From NCBI GenBank assembly GCA_021827225.1, contig JAKAXG010000009.1:1-23566 (forward strand): a stretch of DNA of 23,566 nucleotides, read 5' to 3'. Positions 13,940 to 22,900 of the stretch are shown here, one piece after another; the stretch's first letter is position 1, and each line of letters opens with the position of its first letter. The DNA is from Actinomycetes bacterium. GTDB lineage: Bacteria > Actinomycetota > Acidimicrobiia > Acidimicrobiales > Palsa-688. Under the pieces are notes generated by a model that did not search any database, was not told the origin of the DNA, and was given only the letters and a program-made list of their open reading frames with translations. The position numbers and the translations under genes were made by a program.

Positions 13940-15416
13940 GCACTCGTCACGCGCCGTGCGCCGGGCCCCGATCCTCGCCGTCCTGGCTGCCGCCCTGCTG
14001 GCCGGTGCCCTATTCGACCGCGCCGGCGGGCCAGCCGGGAGCGGGCAGCCGGTCGTCGAGACGGTCCAACCAATGCCCGTGGCCGCCCCGGCCGCCGCCC
14101 TGTCATCGTCGTGGTTCTGCGCCGGGGCCACCGACGGCGGCACCGTTCCCATGCCGGGCAAGGTCGTCGTCGCCAACGACTCCTCCCAGGCCGTCACCGG
14201 GACGGTCACGGTGGTGGGCAGCTCCGCCAAACCCAGGCGGGTGCCGGTGTCCGTGCCCGCCTACGGGGTCGCCACCGTTGCCGAGACGGTGCCGGGGGGC
14301 AGCCAGTGGGTGGGGGCGATAGTCGACCTCGACGGGGGATCGGTAGGTGTCGACCAGGTCGACCACGGGCCGCTGGGACGTTCCACCACTCCGTGCGCCA
14401 CCTCCGGTTCGCCGCACTGGTACCTGCCTTCCGGGCAGACCAGGGTCAATGCCGACGAGGCCATCATCCTGCTCAACCCGTACCACAGCGGCAGCGTCGT
14501 GGACCTGACCTTCACCACCGACCAGGGGATCGAGGTGCCGCAGGCCTTCCAGGCCATATACGTGCCTCCGGGGGGGCTGGTCGGGGTGGACGTGGGATCC
14601 CAGCTGCGGCGGAGGTCCGCCATCGCCGCCACCGTCTCGACACAGTCCGGCAGCGTGGTGGCCTTCCAGACCAGCTGGGTGACCCAGGCCCCCGCCGGCG
14701 TCCCCCTGGTAGGGACCCCGGCCGCGTCCAGCCCGCTGGCCGACCCGGCGGCCCCCTCGCAGGGAAGCACCGTCACCCTGGGAGCTCCCTCCGCCGGCCG
14801 GTCATGGGTGTGGCCCGACGGCCTGGCCGGCGACGGTATCAACGAGAAGTACGTCATCTACAACCCCGGCCCCCGCCCGGCGGACGTCCGGCTCTCCATC
14901 GGCCTGCAGCAGGGATCGGCGGAGCCGTTCTCCCTGAACGTCGGCCCGTACCAGGTGGCCACCGTGGTTTCCGAGCAGTCGGCCCGCATACCGCCGGGCG
15001 TGGCCCACTCGGCCACCCTCACCAGCGTCAACGGGGTCCCCGTCGTGGCCGCCCGGGTCATCACCGCCACCAACGCCTCGGCGCCGGGGGGGACCCGCAA
15101 CGGCATCGGCCAGCTCCTGGGGGCCCGCCTGTCCGCCTCCCGCTGGTTGCTGCCGGCTGCTCTGTCCGGCGCCGCGCACCACGGCCATGTGGTCGTCTAC
15201 AACCCGGGCGTGGCACCGGTGAAGGCCCACCTGAGCGCCCTCCATTCGGGCACCGGCACCTTCACCACCGTGCCGGCCGCCGGGCGGGTCGACATCCCGC
15301 TGCCGGCCGGAGTCAGCTTCCCCGTCGAGCTGCAGGCCAGCGGGCCGGTCTACGTCGAGTACGACCTGTACGGCGCCACCGGGTTGAGCCTCAGCCTCGG
15401 CATCCCCCTCAGCTGA
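13932..15416 (+). CDS. DUF5719-type secreted/anchored protein
   Basis: A 494-residue extracytoplasmic protein. The N-terminus SRHSSRAVRRAPILAVLAAALLAGALFD is a basic region plus one hydrophobic helix, acting as an uncleaved anchor or signal peptide. The rest consists of repeated beta-sandwich-like units with recurring phrases: GKVVVANDSSQAVTGTVTV, AIILLNPYHSGSVVDLTF, KYVIYNPGPRPADVRLSI and GHVVVYNPGVAPVKAHLSAL. Each has a strand ending N(D/P) followed by a VxV strand, so three or four homologous modules are likely. Two Cys (SSWFCAGATD, TTPCATSG) may pair. Family naming is from recall of DUF5719 neighbours of large GT2 genes. ATG 13932 overlaps the upstream gene by eight bp with GGAGGAG about 11 nt before it. 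It probably partners the upstream membrane glycosyltransferase; its role is otherwise unknown. Confidence 0.8.
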   Translation: MSRHSSRAVRRAPILAVLAAALLAGALFDRAGGPAGSGQPVVETVQPMPVAAPAAALSSSWFCAGATDGGTVPMPGKVVVANDSSQAVTGTVTVVGSSAKPRRVPVSVPAYGVATVAETVPGGSQWVGAIVDLDGGSVGVDQVDHGPLGRSTTPCATSGSPHWYLPSGQTRVNADEAIILLNPYHSGSVVDLTFTTDQGIEVPQAFQAIYVPPGGLVGVDVGSQLRRRSAIAATVSTQSGSVVAFQTSWVTQAPAGVPLVGTPAASSPLADPAAPSQGSTVTLGAPSAGRSWVWPDGLAGDGINEKYVIYNPGPRPADVRLSIGLQQGSAEPFSLNVGPYQVATVVSEQSARIPPGVAHSATLTSVNGVPVVAARVITATNASAPGGTRNGIGQLLGARLSASRWLLPAALSGAAHHGHVVVYNPGVAPVKAHLSALHSGTGTFTTVPAAGRVDIPLPAGVSFPVELQASGPVYVEYDLYGATGLSLSLGIPLS

Positions 15417-15419
15417 GGG
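15406..15419. terminator. 14-bp palindrome straddling the DUF5719 stop codon
   Basis: CCCTCAG/CTGAGGG is a perfect palindrome whose second half includes the TGA stop (15414-15416). It lies nine bp from the end of the convergent PGK-like gene. It may act as a weak two-way terminator or may simply be chance; there is no T tract. Confidence 0.25.
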
Positions 15420-15427
15420 ATCGCCGG

Positions 15428-16576
15428 TCAGCCCAGGGGACCCCGCCGTAGGGCCTGCAGCGCCGGCAGGTCCCCGGTCTTGAGCAGATCCAGCAGGGGA
15501 ATGGTGGCGGTGGCCAGCCTCACGCCGGCCAGTCCCCCGGCCGGACGGCCGCGCTTGGCCAGGGCCGACGTCAGGGCGTCTCCGGCCAGCACCGTCGGGC
15601 CGGCCCGGCGGGTGGCCAGGCCCCGGGCGACCGCCAGCGTGCCCTCCGCGTACCGGCGGTCCTCCACCCGTCCGAGGGAACCGGTCCACAGCAAGGTGCC
15701 CGACCCCTCGACGACCTCGGCGAACCGCTTGGCCGTCATGGGGCCGATGTCCTCCACCTCCCCGGCGATGTCGCCGCTCGCCCGAACGGCGGTCACCGAC
15801 CCGTCCGGCGCCTGGATCAGGAGATCCTGGGGCAGCTCGATGGGGTGCTGCACCCGCGACGCCAGGCCGAACAGGGACCGGCACTCGGAGCTGAACTCGC
15901 TCATCTCGTCGCCCCGCTCCCGGCCGATGGCGACCAGCAGCGGCTGGGCCACCGACCCGCCGACCAGGACCTCATCGGCTCTCAGCACCAGCCCGGACAA
16001 CCCGTGCAGGCGGGGAACCGGGTCGGCCCCGCCGATCACGGCGACGAACGGGCGCTCCACGCGCAGCAGCAGGTCCTCGCCGATCCGCAGGTCGTGCTCG
16101 AGGGCCCGGCCGGCGGCCGACGGGAGGCTGGCGGGGGGCAGCATCACCGACGGGTAGGGGAGGTGGGACCACTGGAACGAGTCGTTCACGAACACGTCGT
16201 GGGCGGCCACCAGCCTGCTCACGGCCGCCTCCTCCTCCGCCGAGTCAACGGCGCCGGCCAGCGTCACGTTGGGGGCGATCCGGTGCAGGACCTCAGAGAT
16301 CCGCCGGTCCCGGCTGCGCGACGCGGCGCTGCCCGGGCGGCTGCGGTCCCCGAAGACCGTCACGGCCCTGGCCCGGCGGGCCAGGTAGTAGATCGTGTCT
16401 CCCAGCATGGCAGTCCGCTGGCGGGCCGCGGGCGAGCCGTAACGGGAGGTGAGGGACAGGTCCAGGGTGGCCCGGAGCAGGACCCTCTTGCCGCCCAGGC
16501 GGGGCAGGTCCTCCAGGAGGGGAACCCCCAGGACGCCGGCCCGGGTCGGGCGTTCCGGTGCTGCCGTCGGGGACAT
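15428..16576 (-). CDS. phosphoglycerate kinase-like protein, active site degenerate
   Basis: A 382-residue protein alignable to phosphoglycerate kinase over its whole length: GGKRVLLRATLDLSL (29-42), VFVNDSFQWSHLPYPSV (128-144), LPSAAGRALEHDL, PFVAVIGGADPVPRL (176-190), VLVGGSVAQPLL, EDIGPMTAKRFAEVV, LLWTGSLGRVED (295-306) and LAGDALTSALAKRG (330-343). Many catalytic signatures are changed. RVDFNVP became RATLDLS, HLGRP became GDRSRPG, ENLRF is missing, GGAKVSDK became GGADPVPR (ATP-site Lys lost), WNGPMGVFE became WTGSLGRVE, and GGGD became LAGD. It is therefore probably not a glycolytic PGK. The start is ATG 16576 with GGGAGG four to five nt upstream. It lies downstream of ftsH on the same strand after a 130-bp gap. 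The role is unknown. Confidence 0.82.
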   Translation of the reverse strand: MSPTAAPERPTRAGVLGVPLLEDLPRLGGKRVLLRATLDLSLTSRYGSPAARQRTAMLGDTIYYLARRARAVTVFGDRSRPGSAASRSRDRRISEVLHRIAPNVTLAGAVDSAEEEAAVSRLVAAHDVFVNDSFQWSHLPYPSVMLPPASLPSAAGRALEHDLRIGEDLLLRVERPFVAVIGGADPVPRLHGLSGLVLRADEVLVGGSVAQPLLVAIGRERGDEMSEFSSECRSLFGLASRVQHPIELPQDLLIQAPDGSVTAVRASGDIAGEVEDIGPMTAKRFAEVVEGSGTLLWTGSLGRVEDRRYAEGTLAVARGLATRRAGPTVLAGDALTSALAKRGRPAGGLAGVRLATATIPLLDLLKTGDLPALQALRRGPLG

Positions 16577-16604
16577 GAGGCCTCCCTGGGCGGCCGGCCG
16601 GCCC

Positions 16605-16630
16605 GGTGCCGGTGGGCGCCCACCGGCACC
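16605..16630. repeat. 26-bp perfect palindrome in the ftsH to PGK-like gap
   Basis: The arm GGTGCCGGTGGGC (16605-16617) is followed directly by its exact reverse complement (16618-16630). As RNA on the minus strand it forms a very stable hairpin 28 nt upstream of the PGK-like start. It could be an ftsH terminator without a U tract, a leader hairpin, or a palindromic operator. Confidence 0.75.
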
Positions 16631-16681
16631 ACTAGGCGCAGAGGCGGCGGTGCGGCTCCAGAGGCGTTGGTCCCGGCCCGG

Positions 16682-16687
16682 AGGATA
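16682..16687 (-). promoter_or_regulatory. candidate -10 box (TATCCT) for the PGK-like gene
   Basis: TATCCT on the minus strand lies just downstream of the ftsH stop. Transcription from it would give a leader of roughly 100 nt containing the 26-bp palindrome and the GGGAGG ribosome site. No clear -35 is visible. Confidence 0.25.
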
Positions 16688-16706
16688 CCGGGACGGCGCT
16701 CTCCGC

Positions 16707-18656
<1,950 letters not shown>

Positions 18657-18663
18657 GGGCTCC

Positions 18664-18669
18664 ATCGTA
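18664..18669 (-). promoter_or_regulatory. candidate -10 box (TACGAT) for ftsH
   Basis: On the minus strand TACGAT, then GGAGCCC (seven nt), then ATG 18656. The spacing suits a leaderless start. The 60-bp divergent gap also carries a 5-bp inverted repeat (GGGTC-GGA-GACCC, 18689-18701) between the two opposing boxes, a possible regulator site. Confidence 0.45.
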
Positions 18670-18704
18670 GGCTGAGGTACCCCATATAGGGTCGGAGACC
18701 CGGG

Positions 18705-18710
18705 TAGGAT
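18705..18710 (+). promoter_or_regulatory. candidate -10 box (TAGGAT) for the DUF3499 gene
   Basis: TAGGAT is followed by TTCTGC and GTG 18717, a six-nt spacing. No Shine-Dalgarno sequence is present, so transcription probably begins at or next to the start codon. Confidence 0.5.
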
Positions 18711-18716
18711 TTCTGC

Positions 18717-18956
18717 GTGGATCGCCGGCCCAACTGCGCACGCCCCGGTTGCCAGGGGCAGACGGTTGCCTGGCTGACCTATGACTACGCCGGGAAGAGG
18801 GTGTGGCTGGACGACCTGCCGTCCGACACCGGCGACCAGTGGGGCCTGTGCGCCGGGCACGCCGGCCGGCTGACGGCGCCGCAGGGATGGACCCAGGTGG
18901 ACCGCAGGGTCACCCGGCCGTCACGCTACGAGCCGCCCGCCACGCTGGTCTCCTGA
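18717..18956 (+). CDS. DUF3499 family small zinc-binding protein
   Basis: A 79-residue cytoplasmic protein. Cys7 and Cys12 (NCARPGCQ) with Cys45 and His48 (GLCAGHAGRL) form a likely zinc site, and the middle carries VAWLTYDYAGKRVWLDDL. The closing LTAPQGW is the recognisable mark of the actinobacterial DUF3499 family, which in mycobacteria and streptomycetes lies near phosphomannomutase and a metallopeptidase gene. The start is GTG 18717 with a TAGGAT box six nt before it. The function of the family is not known to me. A phosphomannomutase appears about 3.4 kb downstream on the same strand, consistent with that neighbourhood. Confidence 0.85.
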   Translation: MDRRPNCARPGCQGQTVAWLTYDYAGKRVWLDDLPSDTGDQWGLCAGHAGRLTAPQGWTQVDRRVTRPSRYEPPATLVS

Positions 18957-19017
18957 TCCGCTGAAACCGGAATCGGCCGGTCGGCCTCTTCTCCCGGAGC
19001 GCTGGGCCGGGGTCTGG

Positions 19018-19698
19018 GTGGCGGTGATGGGTTTCGCCGCCGGCCTGCTCATCTCGGCCGTCACCGCCAGCGTCGCCGAGGCCGTCACCGGCTACTCGGC
19101 GACGTCGAAGGCGCCCATACCGGTCGCGGTCAGCGTCGCCAACCTCCTGGGGCTGTGGACCGGCCTGCTGGGTGCCGTGTTGGTGTACAGCCGGGTCTGG
19201 GGACGGCGCGCGCTGGCCGACGACTACGGCTTCCGGATCGGGGCGTGGTGGGATCTGCCGCTCGGGGCGGGCGTGGGACTGGCCTGCCAGTACGGCCTGG
19301 TCCCCCTCCTGTACCTACCCTTCGAGCGTCTCGATCCCAGCCTGGCCCACCGGCTCAGCCAGCCCACGAACCGCGACACCGGCGCCGCCCATTCGCTCGG
19401 CGCGCTGGTGGTGCTGCTGCTCTTCCTGGCGGTAGGGGCCCCTCTGGTGGAGGAGCTGTTCTTCCGGGGCCTCCTGCTGCGGTCCCTGGCGCGGAACGTG
19501 GCCGCCCCGATCGCCATAGTGGTGAGCGGGCTGCTCTTCGGCCTGGCCCACTTCGAGCCGCTGCAGTTCGCCGGCCTGGCCGCGGTGGGGGTCGTCTTCG
19601 CCATCCTGGCCTGGGTGACCGGCAGACTGGCCCCCTCCATCGGGGCGCACATGGCCTTCAACGCGGCCGCCGTCATCACCGCCGTCCACCTGCGCTGA
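19018..19698 (+). CDS. CPBP-family intramembrane metalloprotease
   Basis: A 226-residue polytopic membrane protein with six to seven predicted helices. It holds the CPBP (Abi/type II CAAX-protease-like) signature in the second half: EELFFRG (Glu145, Glu146, Arg150), FGLAHF with His178, and a final motif with His211 and Asn215 (GAHMAFN). These residues form the intramembrane metal site in the family. Substrates range from prenylated peptides to unknown membrane proteins; nothing here identifies one. GTG 19018 is the first usual start codon before the first helix, but the frame stays open upstream back through LKPESAGRPLLPERWAGVW, so a slightly longer N-terminus from a rarer start cannot be excluded. 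It lies 61 bp after DUF3499, likely co-transcribed. Confidence 0.85.
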   Translation: MAVMGFAAGLLISAVTASVAEAVTGYSATSKAPIPVAVSVANLLGLWTGLLGAVLVYSRVWGRRALADDYGFRIGAWWDLPLGAGVGLACQYGLVPLLYLPFERLDPSLAHRLSQPTNRDTGAAHSLGALVVLLLFLAVGAPLVEELFFRGLLLRSLARNVAAPIAIVVSGLLFGLAHFEPLQFAGLAAVGVVFAILAWVTGRLAPSIGAHMAFNAAAVITAVHLR

Positions 19699-19728
19699 GG
19701 CGCTGTGGTGGGAAACGGGCGCTTCGCG

Positions 19729-19756
19729 GGGCCCCGGAGGGTCAAGTTCGGGGCCC
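19729..19756. terminator. hairpin after the CPBP protease gene
   Basis: An 8-bp perfect stem (GGGCCCCG / CGGGGCCC) with a 12-nt loop starts 30 nt after the CPBP stop and ends 21 nt before the zinc-ribbon start. There is no T tract. It could separate the two transcription units. Confidence 0.4.
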
Positions 19757-19764
19757 GTGGTGCC

Positions 19765-19770
19765 GACAAT
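19765..19770 (+). promoter_or_regulatory. candidate -10 box (GACAAT) for the zinc-ribbon gene
   Basis: GACAAT is followed by seven nt and ATG 19778. It is not a strict TANNNT match but shares the spacing of the other candidate boxes and favours ATG 19778 over GTG 19757 as the start. Confidence 0.3.
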
Positions 19771-19777
19771 TCGGTTG

Positions 19778-19948
19778 ATGAAATGCCCCGCCTGCCGCAC
19801 CCGCCAACTCGTCATCATCGAGATCCAGGTCGGTGGCGAACCCGTGACCATGTTCAGCTGCTCCCACTGTGACCGTCGGTGGTGGCAGGGCATGGAAGGA
19901 ACGCTCAGCCTGGACACCGTCCTGGGGATCGCCGCCGCCAGCGCCTGA
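19778..19948 (+). CDS. small zinc-ribbon protein, function unknown
   Basis: A 56-residue protein with two CxxC knuckles, Cys3-x2-Cys6 (MKCPAC) and Cys28-x2-Cys31 (FSCSHC), joined by two predicted beta strands (QLVIIEIQVGG, EPVTMFSC). This is the layout of a zinc ribbon. RRWWQ follows the second knuckle, and the C-terminus is a short apolar helix (LDTVLGIAAASA). ATG 19778 starts directly at the first knuckle; the in-frame GTG 19757 would add MVPTIRL and would lie against the upstream hairpin. It probably binds nucleic acid or a protein partner. No specific family is recognised. Confidence 0.75.
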   Translation: MKCPACRTRQLVIIEIQVGGEPVTMFSCSHCDRRWWQGMEGTLSLDTVLGIAAASA

Positions 19949-19994
19949 CCCGTTGAACCCCGTCGCACCCCCCGACCGGGCAGGATAGGGGGAA

Positions 19995-22900
19995 ATGACG
20001 GCAATCCACACTCTGGACAGCGACGAGGACGAGGGCATCTGGCCCCCCGACTCGGCCCAGCCCTGGTGGGAGAGACTCCGGGAAAAAATCCGGCCTGAGA
20101 CCGTCGTCACCTTCGCCGTGGTGGCGGCCTGTGTGGCGTTCACGTTCAAGGAGCTGCAGCCGTCGCAGCTCTTCAAGAACACCACGCCTGCCGGGGGGGA
20201 CATGGGAGCCCACGTGTGGCTCCCCGCCTACGTCAAGCGGGTGCTGCTCCCGCACCTGCAGATCACCGGGTGGACCCCCGACTGGTACGACGGCTTCCCG
20301 GTCCTCACCTACTACTTCCCGCTGCCGATCATCTCGATCGCCCTGCTGTCGTACATCATCCCGTACAACATCGCGTTCAAGCTGATCACGGTCGTCGGGC
20401 TGCTCACCCTGCCGATCGCGGCCTGGGCGTTCGGTCGGCTGTCGCGAGCCCGCTTCCCGATCCCGGCGGTCCTGGCGGTCGCCACGCTGCCGTACCTCTT
20501 CGGCCGGGAGTTCACGATCTACGGCGGCAACATCGCCTCCACCATGGCCGGCGAGTTCAGCTTCTCGATCTCGCTGTCGTTCGCCCTGGTCTTCCTCGGA
20601 CTGGTGGTGCGGGGACTCGATACCGGAAAGCACCGGGCGTCGGCCGCGGTCCTGCTGGCCCTCACCGGGCTGAGCCACGTCCTGCCGCTGTTCTTCGCCA
20701 GCGGCGGGGCGGTGGTGCTGTTGATCATGAACCTGATCTCGACCCGGGACTTGAAGCGCCTGAAATGGGCCGTCCCGGTCGGGATCACCGCCGCCGCGCT
20801 CATCGCCTTCTGGGCTCTGCCCTTCTATGTCCGGCTGCCCTACGCGACCAACATGGGCTACGGGAAGATCACCACATACGTGGCGTCGCTGTTCCCGGCC
20901 AACGACACCTGGTTGTACATCCTCGCCGGCGCCGGGTTCCTTCTCAGCGTGGTCCGTTCCAGCCGGCTCGGCGTGTTCCTCGGGACGATGGCGGCCCTGT
21001 GCGCGGTGGTCTTCGTGGTGGCCCCGCCGGCCCGGCTGTGGAACGCCCGGGTCCTGCCCTTCTGGTTCCTGTGCCTGTACCTGCTGGCCGGCCTGGCCTT
21101 CGCCGAGGTGGGATCGCTGGTGGTGGAGATGGCCGGGGGCCGCCACCCCGACCGGGAGAGCAGCTACGTCGGCGTGCCCATCATCACCGCCGTGGTGGCC
21201 TTCATCTGGGTGCTGTACCCCCTCCACTACCTGCCGTTCGGCCACACGACCGCGTCGGGCAAGTACGACTGGCTGGGCATCAAGAGCACGGACAGCTCCT
21301 TCATCCCCGACTGGGTGTACTGGAACTACTCCGGCTACCAGAACCCGGGCAAGGCCAGGCGCAACGAGTACTTCGCCCTGATCAACCAGATGCGCCAGAT
21401 CGGTGCCAAATACGGCTGCGGCCGGGCCATGTGGCAGTACGAACCGGAGCTCGACCAGATGGGCACGCCCGACGCGCTCATGCTGCTGCCGTACTGGACC
21501 AACGGCTGCATCGGCTCCCAGGAGGGCCTGTACTACGAGTCGTCGGCGACCACGCCCTACCACTTCCTCAACGCCGCCGAGCTGTCGGTGCAGCCGGCCA
21601 ACCCGGTCAGGGGCCTCGACTACCCGTCCGGGCCGAACGTGGCCGAAGGCGTCCAGCATCTGCAGATGCTGGGGGTCAGGTACTTCATGGCCGAGACCCC
21701 GAGCATCGAGGCCGCCGCCGACGCCGACAGCAACCTCCGGCTCATAGCGACCGTCGGCCCCTACCCCGTCACCTACACGACCGGATCCAGCTCCCAGGTC
21801 CTGCAGCGGACCTGGAAGATCTACGAGGTGCTGGACTCCCAGCTGGTGACGCCGCTGGCCAACCGGCCGGTGGTGATGAAGGGGATCACCCCCAACAAGT
21901 GGCTGGCCCCTTCGGAGTCGTGGTACCTGCACCCCAGCCGCTGGTCCGTGTACGAGGCGCAGTCCGGTCCGAAGAGCTGGGCCCGGGTCTCTCCCACCGC
22001 CACCAACCTGCCCCAGGTGCCGCTGCCGCCGGTGCAGGTCTCGGGCGTCAAACAGACCAATCAGTCGGTCTCGTTCAACGTCGACCGGACGGGCGTGCCG
22101 GTCCTGGTCCGGGTGTCGTACTTCCCCAACTGGCACGTGACCGGGGCCAAGGGCCCGTACCGGGTCACCCCCAACCTGATGGTCGTGATCCCCACCGCCA
22201 ACCACGTGAGCCTGAACTACGGCTACACGCCGGTCGACTGGGCCGGCCTCATCCTCTCCATACTGGGCCTCGGGGTGGTCGGATACCTCTGGAAGGCGGG
22301 GCCCGTCACCTACCGGAACCGCCGCCGCCGGCGGCGGCGGGTGATCACCTGGGCCGAGGTGGGAGAGGACGGTAAGGTTCCGGGGCGCATGGCACCCCCT
22401 GACCTGACCTACCTGGACCGCATCTTCAAGGCCTACGACATCAGAGGCACGGTCCCTGACCAGATGAACACCGATCTGGCCCGGGCGGTGGGGGAGGCGT
22501 TCGCCCGCTTCTCCGGCGCATCCCGCGTGCTCGTGGCCCGCGACATGCGTCCCTCCGGCCCCGAACTGGTCCAGGCGTTCTGTGAGGGCGCCACCTCCGC
22601 CGGCGTGGATGTGGTGGACCTGGGGCTCTGCTCTACCGACGAGATGTATTTCGCCTCCGGGAGCATGGACGCCCCCGGGGCCATGTTCACCGCGTCCCAC
22701 AACCCGGCCCAGTACAACGGCATAAAGCTGTGCCGGGCCGGGGCCCGGCCCATCGGCGCCGACACCGGGTTGCAGGAGATCGAGCGGGCCGTCGCCGCCT
22801 CCCTCTCCGGGGTGGCGGCCGCCCCGGCAGGAGGGCCGGCCGGGCGCGTCACCAGGGCCGACGTGCTCGATGACTACGCGGTGAAGGTCCGCTCGTTCGT

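Noticed and set aside
10676..14230. A long antisense open frame opposite the large GT2 gene
   Set aside because: Same compositional artefact. It runs across gene boundaries and the translation (Gln/Gly/Arg/Pro-rich) has no recognisable domain.
19985..19990. TAGGGG before ATG 19995 as another leaderless -10 box
   Set aside because: It does not end in T and is only four nt from the ATG. A GGGGGA ribosome-site reading is equally likely, so it was not listed.
20216..22375. A plus-strand frame of about 720 codons ending at TAA 22375
   Set aside because: Arg/Gly/Pro-rich shadow of the membrane protein in the neighbouring frame. Its TAA matters only as the stop that a one-base shift would reveal.
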